Assembly (NCBI GenBank): GCA_964247055.1
Contig: OZ176052.1
Coordinates: 5,394,001 to 5,458,000, forward strand
Direction of reading: 5' to 3'
DNA length: 64,000 nucleotides
DNA from: Paragordius varius
Taxonomy: Eukaryota > Nematomorpha
Of this stretch, positions 12,801 to 24,543 are shown one piece after another (position 1 is the first letter of the stretch; each line of letters begins with the position of its first letter). The notes beneath the pieces are model-generated. The model had not been told where the DNA came from. It searched no databases and saw only the letters and a list, made by a program, of their open reading frames with translations. A program made the position numbers and the translations under genes.

Positions 12801-15800
12801 GCTATAAGAGAACTACAGATGCAAAAATAAAACCTTATATCACATCTTTATTGATTTAAGCCGAGCATTCGATTGCATCCCGCGGTCCATGATCACATTT
12901 GCGTGACGAAAAAAAAGAAACTCAGGAATGGATAATAAAAATAATAAACTTACTATACGAGAACACCACTAATTGCGTGAGAATTCCCGTGGGAAATACC
13001 AATCAATTCCACTGTCAGACTAAATTAACACAGATAAAACAGAGGCTTTAATAACAGGCTTACCTGTAGCTGAAATAAAATTCCCTTGCTCCATTTGTCA
13101 CTCTGAAGTGAAACTTAATTCCATCAAATGCACTAAATGCCAGCCGTGGGTCCATAAAAAGTGCTCACAAATTAAAGTAAGTTTATTAAGCATTGAAAAT
13201 TTTGTATGTAAATGTACAACACCAGATATAAACCCAGACAATCCCACACAAACTGACTACATCCCATCTATAAATCGAAATAGTAAACAAGTACAATTAC
13301 CTGGGTGACACAATAGCAGCTGATATCAATATTAAAAACGGTATAACAACACGAACACACTAAGCTTGGGCCAGATTCCATCAACTCAAGTCTATAATGA
13401 AACGCAAACACTTTTAAACCCAAACAAGGGGAAAATCTACACAATTACCATTCGCCCTGCCCTCACATATGCTAGCGAATGTTGGCCCTTAAATCAAACT
13501 AATGAAAAATAAATTATGTGAAATAGAAAGAAAAATCCTCAACTCATGTCTCACCAATCAGTATTACAATAATAAAACAAATAATAATAAAAGCATACAT
13601 AGTGTGTCAGATCACACCTATGTCTTTTCTCAGAGAAAATCATTTCAGGTACTGGGGCCACATTGAACGCTCAAATGGTTGGATTAACAAAGTTAGATCC
13701 TTTCATCCGAACGGCAATTTAAAACGAGGCAAACCATATCATGATTGGGAAAAAACAATCAGCCATGACTTAAACTTAACTCAATTGACCAAAGACGACT
13801 GTCTCGATCGCAAGTTATTTCGCTAAAGAATTTGGCTAGCACATGCTGGAGAACAACGACTTGATGATGATGAAATGGTCATAAATATCATATAGAGGCA
13901 AATATCATTTTTTCTGCCATATCAAATTTCGGCAATGGGTTTTACAAGTCTGTTAAATTAATCTACAATTATATTAAATTTTCAGTGATACTCAAACCGC
14001 GGCGCGGCGATAATTATCTGCAGTTTTAAAATATTTATTAATATTATATGGTGAAATATCCCTTGGAACACGTAAGATATTTTTTAGCCCTTTAAAATGG
14101 TGAGAGTAACACTGATTTAGATAGAAAATTAATAGACTTTGAAATTGGAGGAGCGAATGCATTATTTAAATATTAGCCATTATAATCTATTATGAAATTC
14201 ATATTAAGACGACTAATGTATTTAACGATATTAATGGCAAAGTTTACAATATTGAATGCAAAACTAAGATTTAACCAAAAGAAAAAACTTATAAAATCAT
14301 ATCAATAATATAATGTTACCATTAATTGTTCCCTGAGAAGTTTGAGTATTTGAGTGAAATGCATTACCATCAGTATCAAGTATGTCCCCATTGTTATCAT
14401 TAATAAGATAATTGCATCGATATACCGGTTTTTCCGATAAAGTTACCGTCGAAGGCAACATACTGTTAGTATTATTATTTTGGATAGTGGTAGAAATTGG
14501 TAAAATAGATACATTTTGAGATTCTAATAATACACCAACGTTGTCCACATTCCCATTGCATATGCTAAAAAATAAAAATTAGATATATATATATATATGG
14601 TTAAATGCTATCAAAAGCAATAAAAAAAACAAAAAGCCAAAAACCTTAACTTCGGGGACTGTAAAGTTGTATGGGAAATTGCATTTTTGGCGTTCAAATT
14701 ATCCAATTCGTCGTATAGCATTGTGGGTTGAGATTCAACAAATTCTTTAGTATTATGTATGGTTCCATTACATATATTGGCTAATAATATAATGGTAAGA
14801 TATACGCAAATTAAACATAGCGCTTATATGCAAAAAGCGTATTATTTGCACAAAAATAAAAACCTTTTTAAAACTAATAAAGATAAAGGCTTAAAAAATA
14901 GCCAACAGCTAATTATTTAAAACCAATTAAATGGTGTATTGCTGAAAAAGTTTACCTTTCCAGTTTTTAAAGGGACTATTTGATGGGTTGTTATCGATAA
15001 ACCAACCCCAATAAACCTTTTTATAATTAACAGCGCCTAAAAACTAATGAGCTCATGATAAACAACATATAGTCCCAAGGTAATTTTGGGTATTATGAAG
15101 CCCTTATGATAAGCAAAAAATAATTAAAAAATCAAAATTTTAATTATTTTCATTTAAAAAATAGGATCAAAAAATCCATACCGATTTCTGAGGAGCGAGT
15201 GCTAATATGGTTATCAAGTGGCGTAACAGAATTTGGCGTTGAAGTGTTACTAATAATACTGTTTAGGCCAGAAGATGGCGGCTTTGTTGCAATTAAATTA
15301 TTGTGAACGGTATCAACGTGCTTTTGTAAATCAAATAGAGCCTTAAATGCCGAAGGACAATACGGACATTTGAAAGGCCGTTCATTTGAATGTCGGTAAC
15401 TAATGTGCTTTTTTATGTTTGCTATGCGGGAACAAACTTGGGGACAATAGGGACATTTGTAACTGGAAGCTATAAAATTAAATAATTAGCTGCGAAATGT
15501 CTTTATGCAATGAAAATTTTTATAAGATTCCATTCTATGATAAATTTGAACACAGACCACGTTAAAAATAGTCGTATCCCACTAAAATGTTTAAAACTAT
15601 TTTACTATTGACCAATAGGTTAACACATAGAATGTTATATTAGGTTATTTTCAATTTCATATAGTCAAGAGATTATTTAATAATTTGAAAGATACATTAC
15701 ATGGTATGTAAAAAAATTTAACCTATCTAAAATACAGTATCCATTTTGGTGTCTATTAACTAATTATATAGCTAACCATATAAGAAATGGTTTATTAAAT

Positions 15801-18800
15801 TTTACAAATATTGATCCACTAAATTAATTCGTAATGCACATATGAAAGAGGACTGGCGTGAGAATTAAGATAGGCTTAATTTGATGGATATTTTGTAATG
15901 CTAAATTTTGAAAATATTATGGCAATTTATGTTAACATTTAACTTTATTGTTGACGTATTTAGATGCGGAACTTTGTGGATTTTTATATTAATAAATAGT
16001 AAAATAGTTATTGTAAGATTAATGTTAATATTTAAATAAAATTTGTAAATATTTTTCATATTAATAAATATCTGTAATATGGCAAAATTTTATTTTATCA
16101 TTTTATAATAAATAATTATAAAACACACAGGTAAAAATATTTGGGTTTTTAAAAATTTATGTAAATTTTAATTTTTTGTTTAGCATTGTTAATGATTAAT
16201 TATTTTAATTTTTTAACATATTAACAAATACAAGTAAAATATTTGGGTTTATGATATTTATGTAAATTTTTGATTTTTTTGTTTTTTTTTTGTTTTATAT
16301 GTTTTGCATTGTTAATTATTAATAATATTTAAATTATTAATAAATACAAGTAAAAATCAATGTTATTTTCCGGTTTTATATGTAATTTTAATTTCCAACC
16401 CTTATGAAAAGTATATCTTTATACACATAAAACATTGCTGTACAGATGCAAAAAAAGTTCAAAGTTGATAATAAAGATTTACTTTTTAGGTCAAACAAAA
16501 AATACTAAACCGTTATTTATAAAATATTTCCAAAGCTATGAAAAAGTATTGAAATAAATACTAATTAAATAAATCTATTTGCATATAAATCTATTAATAA
16601 TATAAATCATATGTTTATGTCGAAAATCATCCAGCAACATCCTGACTAAATCGGTATGATATTTTGGTTATGTTAGATTTGTTACAATTTGAATAATATA
16701 CAAATTACGATGCATCTACATTCGAATCCCTTTTTTGTTGTATCTTTAATGAAAAGAATTAGGATTATTATCAATAGATTATAGCAAGGCAAGGGGCCTA
16801 AGCTTTTCTGACATGGTATGGGGGTGCGAAGAAAAAACAAATTTAGTTTGCATTCTCTATTTGACCAAAGTGAAGAAAATCGTTTTTCGTGTTTTTTTAG
16901 ATTTAGCTGTTAGAAATAAAATGCAGATAGAAAACTCTAATATTATTTTTAATTTCGCAATTTTATGAAGGTATATTAAATTATTATCTTAATTAGTGCC
17001 TCTCACAATGATAATGACTAAATTAGCTGATTTAATTCTACTAGAGAATGCTGGTAAAAATATCTTAATTTTTAAAAATTATCCACATTATCCTTCTTTT
17101 GGGATCCTGTGATAACTTATCCAGTCTTCTTTCAGATATTTTTATCATTATTTTATTAAAACAGAGATAAAGTTAACTGTAATTTTTAAAATTTAGATAA
17201 TATCACCCGGATTATGGAGAATATCGAACAAACTTTAAAATATAATGTTATATTAATAAGACTCTTACACAATTGGAATCAGCGGTGTCAAAATTATCAA
17301 ATTGTCCCGCTATAATAACTAATGATAATAATCATAATTCTTTTCACTCGAAATACAACAAAAAAGAGAAATGAAATGTAAAGGTATCGTAATTTGTATG
17401 TTATCCAAATCGTAGCAAATATAACATTCACGAAATCTCATACCGATACAGTCAATGATATGATGATATAGATCAACCAGGATGTAGCTAGATAATTTCC
17501 AACATTAACTTATGATTTATATTAATAATAAAGCAAATTCATATGTAAATAATTTAATTTTATTTATAATTAGTAATTATTTCGATAATTGATCATAGCT
17601 TTAAAATAAGAATGAATTATAAATAACGGTTAAGTATTTGTGATTTATATAAAAGTAGGTGTTTATTATCAACTTTAAAACCTCTAAAATTTTTAATGTA
17701 AATATACTTTGTTTGCATCTGTACAGCGATGTTTTATCTAAGTATAGATTTATTTTTCATATTGGTTGGTAATTAAAATTACATATAAAATCGGGAAATA
17801 ACATTTATTACCTGTATAAATTAATATGTCAAAAATAGTTAAATATTATTAATTTAAAATCTACATAAATTTCCCAAACCCAAATTTTTTACCTGTATTT
17901 ATTATGTCAAAAATTTAAAAATTATTAATAATTAACAAAACAAAAAAAATTAAAATTTACATAAATTATCACAAATCGAAATATTTTTACAGTGCATTTA
18001 ATAATTATAAATAATAACTATATAAAATGATAAAAATAGGTTGCATAATACATGTATTTATAAATAAAAATATAAATAATTAATTTTAATTAATAAAAAT
18101 TAACATAAATAATCTTAAAATACTTTATTAATTTATTAATTAAACACAAAATTCCATATCTAAATACATATCAACAATAATAAATTCAAATGTTAATATA
18201 AATCGCTATAATATTTCCAAATTTAGCATTCAAAATATCCATAAAACTAAGCCTATGTTAATTCTCACGCCAACCCTCTTTCATATGTGCAGTATAAAAT
18301 AATTTTGTGGATCAGTACTTTTAACATTTAATAAACCATTTCTTTTATATGGCTAGCTATATAATTAGTTAACAGACACCAAAATGAATACTCTATATAA
18401 TGAGTATCATATTTGTTAATTCGAAAAAAACATTACATATTTTTCAATATGCATGCAGTGATTCCGTACAAAATGAATATAATTAGTATTTAAACAAGTC
18501 TTTATGTATAATTGGGAGTAAGACAAATGATCTAATACATAAAAATCTTACTATGATATTCTGAATGCGCTTTAAGGATACGTTGGGATGCAAATGGTTT
18601 ATTACAATGTTGACAAAGATAGCGTTGATCTATTCATAAAAAATGCTTGTTTATTCGATTCAAACCAATTACGATTATGATATTCATTAAACAAATTATT
18701 ACTGTCTTCGGTGACTTGTCGCCGTATATGATCAAGAAATTTAGCACGTGATGCATAAAGACATCCGCAGTTTGGGCAAGCAATAACTTTTTCCTGAGTG

Positions 18801-19498
18801 TGAGATCTAACATGTTCCTCAAGTTTGTTTTTATATCGAAATTCGTTATTACAACCTAAAATTATTACCCATTAAATAAATATTTATACCTTTCCAATCA
18901 CAATGATATCTTTTTTCTAAAATGTCATCATCAATACGTTTTTCCAAATCAATGTGTTGTTGAACATGTTGATAAAATATTATGTAATTTTCAGTTTGAA
19001 ACTATTTTATAAAACAAAAATTATGATGGTAACACATATGCTTTAAAAAGTTTATTAATCTTACATCACAATCACCTTTAAACCATTGACATTTAATTGG
19101 ATCTAATGGCTCTGGAATAATGTTAGAACTAAATGAATCCATAGCACATTGTTGAGTTTGCAAATCAATAAGAGTTTTTCCTATGGATTTTAATTTAGTA
19201 TGAAATGCGTGAAAATATATGTGCCTGAGCAATTCTGATGCATAATCAGCTACGTAATCACATTTAGTCCATTTACATAGAGAGCCTAAAAATCAGGAAT
19301 AATTTTACTTATATTATAATCATGCTGTCGCTTCAAAATTTTAGATATATCTCCCGAAAATTCCTTACAAATATGGTCGTTTTCAATGTGAGAAACAAAA
19401 GGTAAAACATCATTAAAATTTTGATTACAGGAATTCCATTCGCATTGTAAAAATAGCTCTTTTACCGTAAAAAACTTTGGAATTTTGAGATCATCCAT
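6830..19498 (-). CDS. HINFP: HINFP-type zinc-finger transcription factor, greatly enlarged
   Basis: Thirteen exons keep phase throughout: 19498-19309, 19285-19065, 19001-18890, 18855-18703, 18629-18552, 15469-15182, 14780-14645, 14564-14320, 12298-11921, 11757-10340, 10269-10145, 9780-8366, 7668-6830; total 1865 aa (human about 517). The start ATG follows an in-frame TAA. Fingers 1-8 (aa 15-310) align with vertebrate HINFP in order, for example [34 protein letters not shown] and [10 protein letters not shown]. Finger 9 is split (C443, then C513-x12-H526-x4-H531). Finger 10 lies at aa 1084-1105 ([10 protein letters not shown]) and is followed by the family motif [10 protein letters not shown]. 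Asn/Ser/Gln-rich tracts fill aa about 320-1070 and 1130-1865. Known role of the family: nuclear activator of histone H4 genes at G1/S. The exon 7 donor may be 6 nt earlier (14651). Product identity is firm; regulation is not visible. Confidence 0.92.
12303..13905 (+). mobile_element. decayed LINE (non-LTR retrotransposon) fragment in HINFP intron 8
   Basis: Antisense to HINFP, the plus strand carries LINE reverse-transcriptase blocks: a linker with [15 protein letters not shown], then [11 protein letters not shown] followed by YRPLKL, then [13 protein letters not shown]. After these comes a Cys-His finger at about 13090-13230 ([13 protein letters not shown], then [14 protein letters not shown]), then the [15 protein letters not shown] block, then [14 protein letters not shown] and [11 protein letters not shown]. 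Several stops and frameshifts interrupt it, and the catalytic YADD-type segment is missing. This domain order is common in invertebrate non-LTR elements; I cannot place the clade. The fragment begins within a few bases of the exon 9 acceptor. Confidence 0.8.
15735..18393. mobile_element. 2.66-kb foldback element in HINFP intron 5
   Basis: The left end TA-CAGTATCCATTTTGGTGTC recurs, inverted, at the right end near 18380. The arms run inward about 1 kb each: 15850-15910 is the complement of 18205-18285, 16400-16450 of 17700-17750, and 16620-16720 of 17380-17490. The centre, about 16.77-17.32 kb, holds no recognisable transposase. Arm divergence is roughly 10-20% by eye, so it is not recent. The CAGT end and TA flank suggest a Tc1/mariner-type element. 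Confidence 0.75.
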
Positions 19499-22400
19499 TT
19501 ATCACCTACATCTAAATAAGTGAATGCATGCCATTGTGCCTTTGTGTTTGTATTACAAAAATTTAAATTAAATATAATATAGCCGTAATCAAAAATATAA
19601 TCCCTTATACATAAAAAAACACGAAAAAAAATTTATTTTAGCCAATTTGAATATCATTACAACCATAAATTTTTTTAAAGTTACTGGGGAACAAATAATA
19701 TAGACGCATAGTAATATGCTTTTTTATGATTATTGGCTAAAAACTAAAATTAAATAGTTTTTTGCCATAAAAAGTATCACGATGATCGGAACATATAATG
19801 GGACATCAATAAACTCTTTTATAGGCAAGATGTTTTGCTATTTAATGATTCTTTTATCAATTTTATGACCCATAAGTATTATTAAAAATTCCATAATTTT
19901 ACCGTTAAAAAAATATATTTTTATTTTATAACGTGCAGTAAATCCCCTCATATTTTATCCAATAATGTTATAATATTTTTTCAGTATGTATTTATTCATG
20001 TCCAATCTGTTTTTTGGAAAGAGAATGCCTGTAGGGTGTGCGGCGTTTTTATTGTTTATTGTAGTAAGGTAGTGTGAGAATATTTTTATTTTTAACAGAA
20101 TAATTTCGCATGTTGTATATAGATGAGGGCAAATGTAGTAAAAAAGGCCGGGACGAGTGCAATACTTCATTTTAGAAATGTTTCAAAGTATAACACCTGC
20201 CCAGACCGGCTTTACTAATTAGTGTAGTGTAAGATAGATCATTAGGAATCAAATAAAATTAAGATAGATCATTAGGAATCAAATAAAATATGGATGAAGA
20301 AGATATTATGTATGGAGTTATAAAAATATGGGGAAAAAGTAAACTGATTATTTTAGTACAAAATGTTGCCTTTATATAGAGCTCGTCCCATCGAGAACAT
20401 AAATGAAATGTACCGCGAAATTAAAAAATTATGATAGTCCATTAATAGGTATTACATAATATTAGCAATAATTCATGATTTAGGATGATTGAAAATAATT
20501 TGATGTAAACAACACAGAATAAGTTTTATATAACTACATAATAGATTAATTGGAGTCATTAAGAAACAGGGCGGGATAATATATATCTGAAACAAAAACA
20601 TTTATACCTGTACATAAATATAATGTGTATTTACCCACATTAAAAATTAAATAAAAAATATGTGACCACCACTTCAATTGCTATAATGATAATTGTTTTC
20701 TTGGTAAAAACAACTTTATATTATTAAAAGTATATTATGTTATAAAAAATATATTAAGGGATGTTTCAACTTGTTTTTGTATCCAGCATCATAACAGGTA
20801 AAAATAGATGATTGAGATTATCTTTTACCCTCATGAAAAATAAAATTATTTATCATGATTCAAATATAGAGAGTGAGTTGAGAAAAATATAAAAATTTAA
20901 ATAAAAAATAGTTTGTACTAATTTATTTTTATTGGATATGCTAGCAAACCTGTTTAGTTTATACAAACATTCCTTTCTTTTTCACCTCAACGGCTTTGGC
21001 TAAAAAAATGCTTTTTTCTATTTTATAATTCAAATGATCAATCTTCCAGAACATAGGTAGCGTTCTCTATAATGATATATAATTATAAATAAATTTAACC
21101 ACAAACTGCTTTCGAATTAGATAAAGATTGTGTTGTATTCAATTCAAAGGTTATAACGGAAATATTCAAAAACGATTTAAAATAATACATTGCACAAAGT
21201 AAAAAATTAAAATATAATTTTGTGAAAAAAAATCGTTTTAATTTTTATACAAAAAATTTGCTTTAGGCCTATTGTTCTCTGGAGTTTTTGTTATGTATTT
21301 TATATTTATATTTTTGTATATAATCGCCTTTTTTTATACTGTTTTGCATGTCGAGAACCCCCCTTTGTAAATTCGATAACAAAAAAAATCATGTAAACAA
21401 TTTAAAAAAATTTCATATGTCTATGTTAACTAATAAATTTATTTTTAGCTTAAGATTAAAAAAACAATTTTTATTATATCTATGTATATGATACTTTCTC
21501 CAAAAAAAGCAAATGTACATAAAGTTAGTGACGTGGATTTTTTAAGATTAGAGTAGCATTTTTTCCATAAATTGCATAAAGCACAAAAACACAATAATGT
21601 TGACAAACTCAAAATATATTTTTTATGGAAAATTAAACTGGAACAAAATTTTTAAACTTAAATTTGTAACACCATATTATATTGTTGGCCATTAATAATG
21701 CAGTAGCGTATGATATCAAACAAATATTGTCCATAAATTATATAAAATATAACGTGTTAAGATAGAAACTAATTGTAATTTTAACCATTTGTTCTTTTAT
21801 ATTCCTATGGTACTATGCTGCCAATTGGACAAAAATAAGGTGAATTTGCCAACCATTATAATATTTTTTTGTTAAAGATATGTTTTATAACTGTAAGGGC
21901 TGGTTTTTTAGATTAATTAGGATATGCTAAAAAATGTTTTAATTTTTACATTGATTTAATTTGGTAAGATATTAAAAAAAAAATATGCGGTTACATAAAA
22001 TAATTAATATTACCACAATTTAATTATATTAGCATTTTAAAATGATATTAGTATTAAAACTCTTAAAATAGATTGTTTTTTAGCAAGGGATTGCAACCTG
22101 ATCACAACCAATTGACTTTGGAGAATTAAACAACTATAGATTATATTGTATTTTAAATAACTAAGATTTCCTATTAATTTTATCTTGTATATGCATAATG
22201 TTCATAAATGAAGAAGCACCCTTACATCCGTTAAAACCATTTTTTTATATCGATCTGGCTTCTATTTTCGCTTAATAGATTCGGTTTCGCTTCCATTTTT
22301 TAATTTTATATAATTGTCACCAGTTTGTAACTATGAAAATTGGTGTATTTGTTTTTTTAGATCGAAAACAAGATATATTTAAAAGAGGAAAAATAAAATA

Positions 22401-23094
22401 ACGTTTCCCACCTATCAAATATAATAAAAACAAAAAAATATTTTTGGGTCTAAAACGTTCCAAAAAAGCTAATAGTTTCAGTTCCGAACCCTGGCTACAA
22501 CAATATTTATAAACAAAAAATCCTTAGATATGATAATTTTTGAACATAAAGAGTTCTGAGCCAAACATTTTAAATAAATCGGCTCAAAAATAATTGAGAT
22601 GGGAAGATTTTGATCGATTTAAATATTTACACAACCTATAAGATTTAAGAGGAACACGTTTTTTCAAATGTATTTCAGTCGGTCTTTTTCACATGGCTTA
22701 TTCTCTTAGCCAAGATTGTGTCTGCTAAACGGCTCATTCCCATGGCCCTAATTTACATTTAAAGCTTTAAATAGAATCTCGTAAAATAATTCTCTAGCTA
22801 TTACAAGAAGTCATACAGCCCTTACCTTAAAATTATCCTAATATAATAATGAATTATGTAAATCATGGCACGGACAAAACTTAAAACAGGATCGCACAAA
22901 CATCATGAAAAAAGTAATTTTATATTGAAATTGTCATCTATTATTGGTCGGCATAAAACTAAAAAAGGTTTTGAAATTGGCCTAGAACGATTACTTTGAC
23001 CTACAAACGTCTGTTTTTCCGAAATTTTTATATTTTTAATAAATATAATTAAAGAAATTATAAAATCATATTAAAAAATCTTAAATTCTAGTAA
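19499..23094. other. gene-poor AT-rich stretch
   Basis: No conserved exon, RNA gene or recognised element was found upstream of HINFP in this interval, apart from a short tandem duplication at 20231-20289. Short reading frames here have no family resemblance. The HINFP promoter must lie at the right-hand start of this gap, next to 19498, but no motif stands out. Confidence 0.5.
20231..20289. repeat. tandem duplication of a 30-bp unit
   Basis: The unit starting AAGATAGATCATTAGGAATC occurs twice in a row with no differences in the shared part, so the duplication is recent. Confidence 0.85.
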
Positions 23095-24062
23095 CAGTTG
23101 TAAAATCCGTATTATAATGATAATCGAAATTTAAATAGAAAATTAATTGAAAGATAATTAATAACAGTAATTATAAAACGATATGTGAAACCCTTTCGTA
23201 AATAGTAATCGTAAACTAGTTTCGTGCTTATTACTTACTCATCAGAGACACAACTATTTGACTTGGGGTTTTCACTTATCGATTTTGTATATATTTTCAA
23301 CTTTGCAATTTTGGTATAAATGCAGTTGGTTATACGAATTTAAATTAAATTTAATGGACATTTATAAAAAAAACTGAAATTTTGAAAATAAACTGAAAAT
23401 TAACTCTAGGTGTAAGCCTAGATTTAGAGTATAGCTACTTAGGGATTACATAGAAATCAATTTAATAACTATAAAGCACTCTATTTTGATAAGAAACTAT
23501 TGACGAAGGGTTTCACATATCGTTTATAATTCTGTTTATGTTATTATTCAATTAATTTTCTATTTAAATTTCGATTATCATTATAATACGGATTTTACAA
23601 CTGTTATTACAAAACATAATAATCAATCCGTCATTTACCATTACAATATCATCTTTATCTTATGTTTCTTATCAAAATAGAGTGCTTATAAGTTATTTAA
23701 TTGATTTCTATGAAATCCCTAAGTAGCTATACTCTAAATCTAGGCTTACACCTAGAGTTAATTTTCAGTTTATTTTCAAAATTTCAGTTTTTTTTATAAA
23801 TGTCCATTAAATTTAATTTAAATTCGTATAACCAACTGCATTTATACCAAAATTGCAAAGTTGAAAATATATACAAAATCGATAAGTGAAAACTTCAAGT
23901 CAAATAGTTGTGTCTTACTGATGAGTAAGTAATAAGCACGAAACTAGTTTACGATTACTATTTACGAAAGGGTTTCACATATCGTTTTATAATTACTGTT
24001 ATTAATTATCTTTCAATTAATCTATTTACTCAGTTATCATTATAATACGGATCTTACAACTG
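23095..24062. repeat. 968-bp inverted-repeat element with a third, direct copy of its end
   Basis: The left arm 23095-23520 is the complement of the right arm 23640-24062, starting CAGTTGTAAAATCCGTATTA. Arms are over 90% identical by eye. The middle segment 23510-23646 repeats, in direct orientation, the right end plus flank at 23965-24100, including a shared tail ending CCGTCATTTACCATTAC. The structure therefore looks like an element rearranged by recombination or nested insertion. No coding region is visible. Confidence 0.75.
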
Positions 24063-24141
24063 TTATTACAAAACACAATCTATCCGTCATTTACCATTAC
24101 TTAAATTCTAATGTTCTGCTTAATGAAAAGTGAATATATTA

Positions 24142-24346
24142 CAGTCATGTATCTTTTATTTTATCAAATATTTATTTTTTTCGTTAATTGGGTATAAATA
24201 TTTGGTAGAGAATGGAATAAACAAGAGCTTATGGTAATTTTTATACATGAATATGATATTGTTAATACCATAGAGCTCTTGTTTTTTCCATTCTTTACCA
24301 AATATTTATAAAATAAATTTTTGATAAAATAAAGGATAAATGACTG
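24142..24346. mobile_element. TA-flanked palindromic MITE
   Basis: Ends read TA-CAGTCATGTATCTTTTA and TAAAGGATAAATGACTG-TA, with inverted similarity extending through TTCCATTCT and the GAGCTCTTGTT/AACAAGAGCTT pair on either side of a short centre. The CAGT termini and TA duplication are the Tc1/mariner signature. Confidence 0.75.
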
Positions 24347-24355
24347 TATATAATA

Positions 24356-24543
24356 CAATATGAGTAAGTATACATTGCTAGTTTTTCTTATTCCAAATAG
24401 CACATGTAGCAAAGAGAATTATTATTGGGTAATAATAGTTAAAAGTGAAAAAAATAATTATATGCCAATAATACGTCCTTTGATATATACGCTATTTGGC
24501 ATAATTAATGAAACACTAGTAATGTATACTTTTACTCATACTG
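24356..24543. mobile_element. MITE, TATGAGTAAGTATACA ends (copy 2)
   Basis: It shares terminal inverted repeats with 3917-4092 (TATGAGTAAGTATACATTGC at the left, its complement plus ACTG at the right) but has different internal sequence. It starts ten bases after the preceding MITE, so elements have accumulated at this spot. Confidence 0.65.

Noticed and set aside
6830-14564. amoebozoan or malaria-like origin because of the poly-Asn tracts
   Set aside because: HINFP and PLCB4 of these types are animal genes with conserved domain order; the Asn tracts follow from AT bias.
19002-19064. a 24-nt version of HINFP intron 2 ending at ...TTTTTAAAG
   Set aside because: It leads to a stop after [12 protein letters not shown]. 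The 63-nt version restores the C-x5-C-x12-H finger that aligns with human HINFP.
22480-22500. a tRNA-like B box (GTTCCGAACCC) as a further SINE
   Set aside because: No A box, body or tail matching the SINE copies was found nearby; it may be an isolated transposon end.
23095-24100. CRISPR-like or satellite array
   Set aside because: There are only three copies, in mixed orientation and without regular spacers.
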